The translations under genes and the position numbers were made by a program. From NCBI RefSeq assembly GCF_029892045.1, contig NZ_CP120367.1, forward strand, positions 1-64,000: a DNA stretch of 64,000 bases. The letters are read 5' to 3'. Each line of letters opens with the position of its first letter. Within the stretch, counting starts at the first letter, position 1. Origin of the DNA: Sinorhizobium numidicum. GTDB lineage: Bacteria; Pseudomonadota; Alphaproteobacteria; Rhizobiales; Rhizobiaceae. Below are positions 8,413 through 17,178 of this stretch, one piece after another. The notes below the pieces were generated by a model. The model was given only the letters and a program-made list of their open reading frames with translations. It was not told where the DNA came from and ran no database searches.

Positions 8413-11247
8413 TTAAATGGCAAGCGACATCGGCTTTACCATCTCGCCGACGTCCGGTTCGCCGCAGCGCGCCAGTATCGCCTCGCGCGCTGCGTCGCGA
8501 AGGCGCAGCACCGACGCAAAATTGGTTCCGGACGGGACGACGGCCTCAGCGATCTCGATCGCGACCGACGTCCACCGCGGAAACCATTGGTTTCCCCGCA
8601 GCATGGACCGCGTTCCGCGGATGATGCCGGGCAATACCGGCAGGTCGGCATCAGCCGCGACCCTGAAAGCCCCGAGATAGAAGGCAAAGAGCCCTGGTCT
8701 TCGCGTGAACGTACCTTCGGGGAAGAACACGAGAATGCGTCCCTGCCGGGCGGCCCTGGTCAGAGACTCGGCGTCAGTGAGGCTGCCCGCAACGTCGTAG
8801 CGCTCGACGAACGGCGAGCCCAATTTACGCAAGAACGGGCCGGCGAAAATCTGCCCGGCAAATTCCCGCTTGGCAACGAAAGCGGGTTCTCCCGGGAGAA
8901 CGGCAGCCAGCACTACGGCGTCCATGTAGCTCGAATGGTTGAACACGAGCATCGCGTTGCGGCGAGGAATGCGCTCAATACCGCTCGCCGTGATGGTCAC
9001 GCCGACGACGGCGAGCGCCGCACGGGCGATCATTCTCGCCGCGGTCCAACGCCAAGTGAGTTGCGGCAGGACCATTACCGTCAGCCATGCCAGCAGGAAG
9101 CCGCAACCTATGACGGTCCACCACCATCCGGCATAAAGAACGTCGGCGACAACCCGGCGCAGGCGCCTCGTTTGCGGGCCCACTCCCGCAAGTGACAGCC
9201 GCAAGACTTGCCACCAGAGCGATCGTTGAGGCGCTCCGATTGTCCCGCTCTCGTAAAGCTGCTTTGCCGCGCTGCGGCGAATCTTTCCGCTGGATGTCTT
9301 CGGCACGGTTCGCGGTGGCGCAAGGACCATATCGTCGGGAGGTGTCCCGGCGATATCCGTTGCGACCTCGCGAGCGCGCTCTTGCAACCGTTCCCGCGCG
9401 GTTTCGTTGGTCTCGCGCGTTTCTGCCACGACCACCACACGCTCCGTTCCCGTGGATTTTTCGGTGGCGCCGAACACGACGACGCCTCCCTTGCGCACGC
9501 CGGGAATGCCCGCCACGGCCTCTTCGATGTCTTGCGGGTATATCTGGCGCCCGGCGCGGATGATGATGTCCTTTGCCCGGCCAGTGATATAGACATCGCC
9601 ATTCGCGATGTAGGCCCTGTCTCCGCTATCGAGCCAACCATCGCAGAAGAGCGCGCGCGTCTTGGCGTCGTCCCGGAAATAGCCGGAGGTCGCCGACGGG
9701 CCGCGAAATTCGAGCCGACCCTCTTGGCGTTCGCCAGGCTCAAAGCCGGCGCCATCGACGATGCGGATTTCATGACCTGGCAGCGGATATCCGCAGGCGA
9801 CGATTTCGAGCGGCTTCGGATCGCCGGGGCCGGCGGGCATGGCCGCGCCGCGGTTGGTCAGCGCAGTGCGATCCACACGATCGATGACCGGCGAGCGGCC
9901 CGGCGGAGGGAAGGCCAGCCCCACTGTGCTCTCGGCCAGGCCGTAGACCGGCGCCATGGCGCCCGGTTTGAAGCCATAACGCTCAAAGTTCTCAACGAAC
10001 CGATGTAGCGTCTGGGCACTGACCGGCTCCGCCCCGTTTGCGACCATGCGAAGCGAGCTTAGATCGAGTCCTGCGAGATCGGCGTCGGTTGTCTTGTTGA
10101 GGCAGAACTCAAACCCGAAGTTCGGAGAAGCGGACAAGGTGGCGCGAAAGCGGTGCATTGCCCAAAGCCAGCTGTCCGGGCGCACGAGAAAGCTCATTGG
10201 CGACATCACGTAGAGCGGCGCGCCAAAATGAAGACATCCCAACCACGCGCCGATCAGGCCCATGTCATGATAGAGCGGCAGCCAGCTGACAAAGACGTCG
10301 GTCGAGTTCGCCTGCATCACCGCGCCCATGGCCCGTACATTGGCAAGCAGGTTGGCGTGGCTGAGCACGACGCCTTTCGGATCTCCGGTGCTGCCTGATG
10401 TGTATTGTATCAGCGCGGTCGAGCGCGCGTCCGTGACCGGCGGAAGCCGTATCGTTGGAGGCTCGGTGCTGAGACTTGCAACGCTCTCGACGCTGCTGAG
10501 GCTTTCGACCTGCCCCCGCAGTAGCGTCGCAGGGGCCCTTCCTTCCGCCGTGATGACGAGCATGCGGGCACCGGCATTACGCAGAATGCCGGCTTGGCGA
10601 CGCAGATGGTCCTCAATCCGCGAGAGCCGCATCGGCGGATAGATCGGCACCGCCACGGCTTGAGCGTGGAGAATGCCAAAGAATGCGGAGAAGAAATCCA
10701 GGCTCGTGGGCAGCATCAAAGCGACACGGTCGCCCGGCTCGACATCGTGCCGGATCAAGCCGGCCGCGACGGCGCGAGCCGCTTCCGCCAGTTCCGCATA
10801 GGTCATGGTTCCCAATGCCGTTGTGTCGTCCTGGAGGATCGTCAGGTGCAGGCGGTCGGGATGCTGTGCCACGTGCCAGTCGAGAACCTCGACGAGCGTC
10901 TTCGCCTCGGCAGCGGCGGGAACGGGAGCGAGGGAGGAGGTTGCCTGCGCCAAGTCGGGCTTGCCTGGCCGGACGCCGGCGTGTTCGAGGGCATTGATCA
11001 AATCGCCGATCGTATCCGCCTCGCCAACAATTTGGGCGGGTAACCGCACCCGGAACGCCCGTTCGATCCTGAGGATCAGCTCCGTCCGGCCAAGGCTGTC
11101 GATGCCGAGCTCCCCTTCGATCCGGCTCGACGGCGAGATCTCGACCGGGTCTGCGCGTTGGGGCTGAACCTCGCGCACGAAGTCGCGCACAATGGCGATC
11201 AGGTCGCCCTCGCGTGATTTCCTGTCATCGGTCGTCGTGCGAATCAT
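8413..11247 (-). CDS. ACP / acyl-AMP ligase / PlsC acyltransferase fusion
   Basis: The 944-residue protein has three parts. Residues 10-90 are an acyl-carrier domain with the phosphopantetheine site Gly-Ile-Asp-Ser-Leu. Residues 110-660 are an adenylate-forming fatty acyl-AMP ligase (Tyr-Thr-Ser-Gly-Ser-Thr-Gly-Asp-Pro-Lys-Gly near 290, then a Gly-Asp-Val-Tyr-Ile-Thr-Gly-Arg hinge). After a hydrophobic stretch near 715-735, the C-terminus is a PlsC-type acyltransferase (Asn-His-Ser-Ser-Tyr-Met-Asp and Phe-Pro-Glu-Gly-Thr). It could activate a fatty acid, load it on its own carrier domain and transfer it to a lysophospholipid or other acceptor at the membrane. The last codons and stop lie in the flank of the IS110 copy, so the native C-terminus may have been altered. 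Confidence 0.85.
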   Translation of the reverse strand: MIRTTTDDRKSREGDLIAIVRDFVREVQPQRADPVEISPSSRIEGELGIDSLGRTELILRIERAFRVRLPAQIVGEADTIGDLINALEHAGVRPGKPDLAQATSSLAPVPAAAEAKTLVEVLDWHVAQHPDRLHLTILQDDTTALGTMTYAELAEAARAVAAGLIRHDVEPGDRVALMLPTSLDFFSAFFGILHAQAVAVPIYPPMRLSRIEDHLRRQAGILRNAGARMLVITAEGRAPATLLRGQVESLSSVESVASLSTEPPTIRLPPVTDARSTALIQYTSGSTGDPKGVVLSHANLLANVRAMGAVMQANSTDVFVSWLPLYHDMGLIGAWLGCLHFGAPLYVMSPMSFLVRPDSWLWAMHRFRATLSASPNFGFEFCLNKTTDADLAGLDLSSLRMVANGAEPVSAQTLHRFVENFERYGFKPGAMAPVYGLAESTVGLAFPPPGRSPVIDRVDRTALTNRGAAMPAGPGDPKPLEIVACGYPLPGHEIRIVDGAGFEPGERQEGRLEFRGPSATSGYFRDDAKTRALFCDGWLDSGDRAYIANGDVYITGRAKDIIIRAGRQIYPQDIEEAVAGIPGVRKGGVVVFGATEKSTGTERVVVVAETRETNETARERLQERAREVATDIAGTPPDDMVLAPPRTVPKTSSGKIRRSAAKQLYESGTIGAPQRSLWWQVLRLSLAGVGPQTRRLRRVVADVLYAGWWWTVIGCGFLLAWLTVMVLPQLTWRWTAARMIARAALAVVGVTITASGIERIPRRNAMLVFNHSSYMDAVVLAAVLPGEPAFVAKREFAGQIFAGPFLRKLGSPFVERYDVAGSLTDAESLTRAARQGRILVFFPEGTFTRRPGLFAFYLGAFRVAADADLPVLPGIIRGTRSMLRGNQWFPRWTSVAIEIAEAVVPSGTNFASVLRLRDAAREAILARCGEPDVGEMVKPMSLAI

Positions 11248-11426
11248 CTTCGCACCCGTTTCACAACGCCTTGTTCGACATCTATGCCGCCGTGCTGAGT
11301 AAAGCCCAGTTCCGGCGGGCAGTTGCGGTGGCGCGAAAGCCTGCCCTTGGCTGGTCAGTGGCTCGACCCACCTTGAGCCAAAATCTCCTCACCGATCTGC
11401 CTCCGACGGTGACGGAACTACAAGGC

Positions 11427-11516
11427 TCAAAGCAACTCATACGCATAGGCAATCACGATTACCCCCACGATCACGACTGCCACTCGGTACCAGAGACCCC
11501 TACCGTAAAGATCCAT
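11427..11516 (-). CDS. Single-span membrane micro-protein (29 aa)
   Basis: A GGGAGG site lies five bases before the ATG at 11516. The product begins Met-Asp-Leu-Tyr-Gly-Arg-Gly-Leu-Trp-Tyr-Arg, has one hydrophobic span (residues 12-25, Val/Ile-rich) and ends Glu-Leu-Leu. The strong ribosome site and clean single span make it a plausible real micro-protein. Function is unknown. It lies upstream of the acyl-AMP ligase gene on the same strand, but 180 bases away. Confidence 0.55.
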   Translation of the reverse strand: MDLYGRGLWYRVAVVIVGVIVIAYAYELL

Positions 11517-11746
11517 CGTCGCCTCCCGTGTTGATTACCGGGCGGATTTTTAGAGACCTCGAGTATATTCCAGAATGACCGATTTACCCACTGGTAGGGA
11601 GAGAGTGGGATGGATAACGGCCCCGAGAAGCGCGAAGGGATTGTCCGCTGACCCGAGGGGCTCCGTGGGTCCCGAGGCCGACACCACCGAGATCCGACAG
11701 AAAACTGCCCTTCCTTCGGCAGCCTTCCGTCAGAACTCAGCGGCAT

Positions 11747-12065
11747 TCACGCGTTCTTGATCTGGTCGACGGCGATCGCCAGCAGTTCGTCATAACGCCG
11801 CGAATCTGATGGTCGGTCTGTGTGACGCCAGCTGCGTCCAAATCGGCGCGTACCTTGCGGAAGACGTCGTCGTCCCCTGCTTCCTCGAAATCCGCGCGCA
11901 CCACTTCATTCGCATAGGCGTCGGTATCCGCGCCGGTTTTGCCGAGTTTTTCAGCGGCCCATAGCCGAAAAGCTTGTTGCGGCGCGCCATGGCCTTGAAC
12001 TTCGATTCCTCGTCCATCGCGAATTTCTTTTCGAAGCCTTCTTGGCGGTCTCTCATGCTGCTCAT
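11747..12065 (-). pseudogene. DUF1476 (ATP synthase zeta-like) gene with two frameshifts
   Basis: The N-terminus (Met-Arg-Asp-Arg-Gln-Glu-Gly-Phe-Glu-Lys-Lys-Phe-Ala) matches DUF1476, the family of the alphaproteobacterial F1F0-ATPase inhibitor zeta. After Lys-Leu-Phe-Gly the family sequence continues in another frame (Leu-Trp-Ala-Ala-Glu-Lys-Leu-Gly-Lys ... Asp-Val-Phe-Arg-Lys-Val-Arg-Ala-Asp). After Asp-His-Gln-Ile-Arg it shifts again, to a frame ending Asp-Gln-Ile-Lys-Asn-Ala-stop at 11747. Each shift is explained by one missing base in a GC-rich run. It is either a decayed extra copy or affected by sequence errors. Confidence 0.75.
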
Positions 12066-12295
12066 GATTGGCCCCTCGGTTCAGGGTGCAGGTTCCGACC
12101 TTCATCCGACATCCGCCAGATAACCGTCTAGACTTAGATCCGTCGAAGCCCAGAGTGGCGCGAACGGGCGTCATTGGCAAGATCGGACCGCTGACGCACG
12201 TGATCGATCAGGGGCATTCTGACGCGTTCAGTCTTCGTTCAGCTTAGCGTTATCCGTCGGGGATCTAACGCTACGCCCTCAGTTTGTCCGCGTCG

Positions 12296-12924
12296 TTAAT
12301 CGACAGGTCCTCGGTACCTACCTTTTCGGCGTGAACCAATATATTCCAGCAATCTGGCGCGCTGAAGGCCTTGGATATCCCGCCGCGCGGTCTTCAGGCT
12401 GACCTGCCAGACGCGCATAATCTCCTTGGCACCACATCGGTCACCTTCAACAACACGCTCGAGAAACCAGTGCTGCCGCTCATTGAGCTCCACGGGTCAC
12501 GGTCAGGGCCATCTTTAGGGTCACTATCCCACGCATCCCTTGCCAGCGCGCCGAATGCTGCTTCCCCAGCAGCATAGGCTTCCGTGGCAACGGCACGGGT
12601 GATGCGATCGCCCGCAGTCGACAATGGATTGGAAGCCGGGCTCTCGGTCAAGCCCAGAACAAAGGCGCGGATAACCGGCGAGGAGACCACAAGGCGCAGG
12701 AAAAACAATGTATGTGGAGCATGTTGTGCTGACAGCCAGTGTTTTGCCGTGCGCTCGCTCGCGTTTGTCTGTCTTATCAATTGTTTGATAGCCCGGTGAC
12801 TGTCGCCGTGCTCTTTGCGCAGCAAATCGGCAATGGTCCTGGCGAATATATCTCGCCCACCCAGAACGCCTTCCCATACCGGCAGCGTCCTGCCCTTTTT
12901 CGGCAACATCTTCCGCTCCGTCAT
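12296..12924 (-). pseudogene. HTH-type regulator, probably frameshifted
   Basis: The frame 12924-12394 encodes 176 residues with a helical DNA-binding-like part (residues 25-75, including Asn-Ala-Ser-Glu-Arg-Thr-Ala-Lys-His-Trp-Leu-Ser). Its tail after Asp-Arg-Asp-Pro looks random. In the next frame, 12493-12296 gives a compact winged-helix segment (Glu-Leu-Asn-Glu-Arg-Gln ... Val-Ser-Leu-Lys-Thr-Ala-Arg-Arg-Asp-Ile) ending in a stop. One missing base would join them into a protein of about 208 residues. It lies back to back with the recombinase gene, 17 bases apart, so it probably controlled it. Two separate genes is the alternative. Confidence 0.5.
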
Positions 12925-12941
12925 CAGTTAAACTTGCGCTG

Positions 12942-14595
12942 ATGGAAAGCGGCATGTGTCTGTCGCGCGCTGCTGAGGTCGTTTGCCCGGAGCACTGCAG
13001 CGAGGACGAGAAAGGGCGAAGCTTGGCAAACCGGGAAACCTACGGGAGTGAACCGTCGCCGCAGCCGGCGCTTCCTGTTCGCGCTGCCGAGTACGTCCGC
13101 ATGTCGACCGATCATCAGAAATATTCCACGGAAAACCAATCCGACGCGATCCGACACTATGCAGAAGCACGCGGAATCGAGATCGTCCGGACCTATGCCG
13201 ATGCGGGCAAGAGCGGCCTCAAGATCGAGGGGCGCGCCGCACTCCGGCAACTGATCGAGGACGTGCAGGTCGGCAATACAGACTTCACCATCGTCCTTGT
13301 CTACGACGTCAGCCGATGGGGACGGTTTCAGGATGCTGATGAAAGCGCCTATTACGAATATATCTGCCGGCGTGCGGGTATCGCGGTTCAGTATTGCGCC
13401 GAACAGTTCGAGAACGACGGCAGTCCGGTGTCTACGATCGTCAAAGGCGTCAAGCGGGCGATGGCCGGCGAATACAGCCGCGAGCTATCGGCGAAGGTCT
13501 TCGCCGGACAGGGCCGGCTGATCGAGAGGGGCTACCGTCAAGGCGGACCTGCCGGCTTTGGCCTGCGGCGAACCCTCATCGATGAACACGGTGCGATCAA
13601 AGCGGTCCTGCAGCGCGGCGAGCACAAGAGCATCCAAACAGACCGCGTCATTCTGACACCAGGGCCGATCGAAGAAGTGAAGCTGGTCCGGGAGGTCTAC
13701 AAGACGTTCGTCCATTATGGGCAGAGCGAGATCCAGATTGCGGCTGACCTGAACTCCCGAGGCTTCTTGACCGATCTTGGCCGCCCTTGGACGCGGGGAA
13801 CAGTCCATCAGATCCTGATCAACGAGAAATATGCCGGCGACAATGTCTGGAACCGCCGCTCGTTCAAGCTGAAGAAAAAGCGTGTCCGGAACGAACCCGA
13901 CATGTGGATCAGGGCGGAGGGAGCTTTTGAGGCCGTCGTTGAGCGCGAGCTTTTCGAGGCGGCAAGAACAATCATCAATGCACGGTCGTTCCGCCTCAGC
14001 GATGAAGAAATGCTGCAGTCCTTGCGGGATCTCCTCCAGGCGAAGGGGATGCTGTCGGGCATTGTTATCGATGAGTGTGCCGGCATGCCGTCACAGCAGC
14101 GCCTATAGCGCCCGTTTCGGGAGCCTGCTGAAAGCCTATCATCTCGTGGGCTTCAGCCCTGATCGCGACTACCGCTATGTCGGCATCAACCGGGAGCTCC
14201 GCAGATTGCACCCCGGCGTGCTCAGCGAAATTCTGGACAGTTTGCGCGCCACCGGCAGTGAGGCTTGGCAGGATCTGCAAACCGATCGGGTGATCGTCAA
14301 TCAGGAATTCACGCTGTCGGTGGTCGTCGCCCGCTGCCTTCAGACGTCGACAGGGCTCCTGCGCTGGAAGCTCCGCTTCGACACGTCGCTTGCTCCTGAC
14401 ATCACGGTCGTGGTGCGTATGGATGCGGCCAACCGGGCGCCGTTTGACTATTATCTGTTCCCGCGGATCGACATATTTTCCGAGAAGCTACGGCTGGCGG
14501 AGGACAATGCTCTGTGCCTTGATGCCTACCGTTTCGACGATCTCGCGCTTCTCTATGAAATCGCCACACCCGTTCCCCTGCCGGAGGCCGCATGA
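12942..14595 (+). pseudogene. Large serine recombinase, frameshifted near 14090
   Basis: The first frame (12942-14108, 388 residues) contains the resolvase catalytic domain (Tyr-Val-Arg-Met-Ser-Thr-Asp-His-Gln near residue 51, then Asp-Val-Ser-Arg-Trp-Gly-Arg) and the recombinase domain (Thr-Arg-Gly-Thr-Val-His-Gln-Ile-Leu near 287). It ends abruptly at a TAG. The adjacent frame continues with a conserved-looking C-terminal part to a stop at 14595. A one-base insertion near 14087 explains this. The intact protein would be about 550 residues and would catalyse integration, excision or inversion. Its stop overlaps the ParB-like gene (ATGA). The exact start is uncertain. Confidence 0.75.
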
Positions 14596-15488
14596 TGCCT
14601 GCCCTTCCAAATCGGATCGAGATGATCCCGATCTCAAGAATTACGGTTCTGAACCCACGTGCTCGGAACAAGCGGCAGCATCGGGACATCGTCAACAATA
14701 TCGAAGCCATTGGTCTCAAACGTCCCATCACGGTGAGCCGCCACGACGGGCCAGGAGGTCCGCGTTATGATTTGGTCTGCGGAGAAGGCCGTCTTGAGGC
14801 GTTCCAGATGCTCGGACAGAGTGAGATTCCTGCGGTCGTTAGTGAAGCCAGCGAGGACAAATGCCTCGTGATGAGTCTCGTGGAGAACATAGCGCGGCGT
14901 ACGCCGCGGCCCATCGACCTGATGCGGGAGATTGGCGCCTTGCGGGCGCGGGGATACACCGACGCCGCCATTGCCGAGAAAATTGGCGTCGGCTCGTCCT
15001 GGGTCAGTATGATCGCTAGTCTCCTCGAAAGAGGCGAGGAGCGCCTCGTTGCCGCTGTGGAGACCAGCCTCATCCCGATCACGCTCGCTATGGAGATTTC
15101 CCGGGCGGAAACGGAGGAGGCGCAGAACCTGCTTCTCGACGCTTACGAGGCGGGTCAGCTTCGCGGGAAGAAGCTTGCTGCGGTCAGGCGGATGCTCGAC
15201 ATCCGTATGCGCGCGCAGGGCAAGGGTCTGCCGGCAGGACGTCTCGGGCGGAAAGGCACTGGTCGCCGGATGACGGCTCATGACCTAATGCAGGTCTATC
15301 AGCGCGAGGCGGAAAGGCAGCGACTTCTGGTCAAGAAGTCGGATTTCACGCAGACGCGACTTCTGTTCATCGTGGAGGCGCTGAAGGACCTGCTCGCTGA
15401 CGAAGGGTTTCTCAACTTGCTGCGTAGCCGAGGGGCTGGCCACCATGCCAAGGGCGCTCGTCGCACGGATTTCCGGAGGCCGAAATGA
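14592..15488 (+). CDS. ParB/RepB-like partition-type protein
   Basis: The 298-residue protein has a ParB N-terminal domain (residues 8-100, with Gly-Glu-Gly-Arg-Leu-Glu-Ala-Phe and Leu-Val-Glu-Asn-Ile-Ala-Arg-Arg), a helix-turn-helix (Tyr-Thr-Asp-Ala-Ala-Ile-Ala-Glu-Lys-Ile-Gly-Val near 118) and a RepB-type C-terminal region. It starts within the recombinase stop (ATGA) and its own stop overlaps the start of a second ParB-like gene. A serine recombinase followed by two ParB-like genes is an arrangement I associate with small rhizobial mobile modules rather than true plasmid partition. Confidence 0.85.
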   Translation: MMPALPNRIEMIPISRITVLNPRARNKRQHRDIVNNIEAIGLKRPITVSRHDGPGGPRYDLVCGEGRLEAFQMLGQSEIPAVVSEASEDKCLVMSLVENIARRTPRPIDLMREIGALRARGYTDAAIAEKIGVGSSWVSMIASLLERGEERLVAAVETSLIPITLAMEISRAETEEAQNLLLDAYEAGQLRGKKLAAVRRMLDIRMRAQGKGLPAGRLGRKGTGRRMTAHDLMQVYQREAERQRLLVKKSDFTQTRLLFIVEALKDLLADEGFLNLLRSRGAGHHAKGARRTDFRRPK

Positions 15489-15585
15489 ATGATGGGCGGA
15501 AAGAAGACACCGATGGGGATGGGCGAATCCACCTCGCTTTCGACCGTGACATACGGACCATCCCCATTTCCGCGATCGTTCCCCT
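15485..15585 (+). pseudogene. 5' fragment of a second ParB-like gene
   Basis: The ATG overlaps the stop of the preceding ParB-like gene. About 33 residues remain, ending Arg-Thr-Ile-Pro-Ile-Ser-Ala-Ile-Val-Pro-Leu, which is a typical ParB N-terminal start. The coding sequence then joins an IS630-type transposase fragment, so the rest of the gene has been lost. Confidence 0.65.
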
Positions 15586-15735
15586 GACCTCCTGGCCGCC
15601 ATCAACCGCTTCCTTACAGAGCACAACCAACAACCCAAGCCCTTCACTTGGGCCGCCGATCCCGACAAAATCATCGCTGCCGTCAAACGTGGGCACCACG
15701 TGCTAGAGAAAAGCTCAATGGCTCTGGTCATGTAG
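15586..15735 (+). pseudogene. C-terminal fragment of an IS630-type transposase
   Basis: Forty-nine codons read Asp-Leu-Leu-Ala-Ala-Ile-Asn-Arg-Phe-Leu ... Lys-Pro-Phe-Thr-Trp-Ala-Ala-Asp-Pro-Asp-Lys-Ile-Ile-Ala-Ala-Val-Lys-Arg-Gly, followed by TAG. This is the C-terminal pattern of IS630-family transposases. The rest of the element is missing, and the fragment is fused to the broken ParB-like gene. Confidence 0.7.
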
Positions 15736-15938
15736 CCCCTAGCGTCTTTGTTCAGCTTGCCCGTTAGCTCTATTGTGGGCGGTGCTCGGTGCATTATAGA
15801 TGGGCAGTAACTTGTGTCAGTGACTTCGATGGGGTCGCCGATCTTATCGTCAAACCGGCTATGTTAGGGCTCGTCAAAGCCGACCGCGACGGGCTGGATC
15901 GTTCCATCGCATTCAGGCCCTCCCGACCATAAAGGCGA

Positions 15939-16598
15939 ATGCCAATGACCGAATTTCTTACGGCGGAAGCCCTTTCCGCGTTTCTCCAGGTCATCATGAT
16001 CGATCTTGTCCTCGCTGGGGACAACGCGATTGTCATTGGATTGGCGGCCGCTGGCCTGCCCAAAGAACAGCGCAACACGGCCATCCTTGTGGGCATCGCG
16101 GCTGCCACCGTGCTTCGCATCGGGTTTGCGGCGATTACGACCCAGCTCTTGCAGGTCATCGGGCTGCTTCTCGCCGGCGGCATCCTCCTACTTTGGGTCT
16201 GCTGGAAGATGTGGCGGGAATTGCGCGCTGGCCAGCACGGCGATGTCGACGCCCACGAAGCTTTGGAAGATCGCGATATCGACAGCGATGGAAGGGTCGC
16301 TGGAAATGCGCCGCGCAAGACTTTTGCACAAGCGGCGTCGCAGATCGTGATTGCCGACGTATCGATGTCTCTTGACAACGTGCTGGCGGTGGCAGGCGCT
16401 GCCCGCGAACACCCCGGCGTGCTCGTCTTTGGGTTGGCATTGTCGATCGCTCTCATGGGTGTAGCTGCTGGCTTTATTGCTCGGCTGCTACAGCACTACC
16501 GCTGGATTGCCTATGTCGGCCTTGCGGTCATCCTGTATGTTGCGATGGAGATGATTTACCGAGGCGTTCACGAGATTGTCGCGTATGCAGCCATATAG
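15939..16598 (+). CDS. TerC-family integral membrane protein
   Basis: The 219-residue protein has about seven hydrophobic segments and the two TerC signatures: Asp-Leu-Val-Leu-Ala-Gly-Asp-Asn-Ala (about residues 22-30) and Ala-Asp-Val-Ser-Met-Ser-Leu-Asp-Asn-Val-Leu-Ala (about 139-150). An acidic loop lies near residues 98-115. This family (YjbE/TerC) is linked to metal ion export, including manganese, and to metal loading of exported enzymes. An ATG at 15945 has better spacing from AAAGGCG and may be the true start. No yybP-ykoY riboswitch was recognised upstream. Confidence 0.85.
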   Translation: MPMTEFLTAEALSAFLQVIMIDLVLAGDNAIVIGLAAAGLPKEQRNTAILVGIAAATVLRIGFAAITTQLLQVIGLLLAGGILLLWVCWKMWRELRAGQHGDVDAHEALEDRDIDSDGRVAGNAPRKTFAQAASQIVIADVSMSLDNVLAVAGAAREHPGVLVFGLALSIALMGVAAGFIARLLQHYRWIAYVGLAVILYVAMEMIYRGVHEIVAYAAI

Positions 16599-16664
16599 TC
16601 TTTGGCCTCGCCTTCGGGCGTATTTGATAGACTTAGTCAGCTGAGTTCCGCGTGTCGTCCTCGA

Positions 16665-17017
16665 TTATGACACACCCTCTTTTCGAGCCTCTAGGAGCTC
16701 TATGAAGCGATTGGCCGTCTTCGCCAAGGCTTCCTGTTTGGCAAACGCCGTAGCGATCGGCGTGTCTTTCCTCTGCCGTGGTTGGCCATTCTCGACGGAG
16801 AGGCGGAAAGTGCTTGCCTTCAGAGCTCGATCGAACCAAGCCGCCGCTGCCACCTCGTCATCACGGGCTAAGGCGTTATTGAAGAGCGCGATCGCGGCAC
16901 CTTCTAAACTCTCTACCTGCCTCAGGGGTCGGCGCCTTGGGCAATCGTTGTGGTTTGCCTCATTTCGCGCGCGACGGCTAGCAGCTCACGGAGATGTTCG
17001 CGGTGGCGAGACCGCAT
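16665..17017 (-). pseudogene. Frameshifted paralogue of the gene at 19106-19504
   Basis: Reading from an ATG near 17017, the frame gives Met-Arg-Ser-Arg-His-Arg-Glu-His-Leu-Arg and then stops near Ala-Asp-Pro. After one missing base it resumes with a segment (Gln-Val-Glu-Ser-Leu-Glu-Gly-Ala-Ala-Ile ... Ala-Trp-Phe-Asp-Arg-Ala) closely matching the intact paralogue, ending Glu-Gly-Val-Ser-stop. The two copies flank the GMC oxidoreductase gene. Function is unknown. Confidence 0.65.
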
Positions 17018-17178
17018 TATTGTGGCCTCTCGGCCGCTAAAACGACGAAGAATGTAACGCTTCCGACATCAGGTTCCGCTCGCTACCAAGGACTCGCCCT
17101 TGACACCCTACTTTTTTAGGGGTTCCTTATTTGCTGCAGTGCAACAACGTGATCTGTATGCCGTAGGGAGCCAATAAC

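Noticed and set aside
15740..15938. Possible yybP-ykoY manganese riboswitch upstream of the TerC-type gene
   Set aside because: TerC genes often carry one, but I found no convincing match to its conserved loops in this leader.
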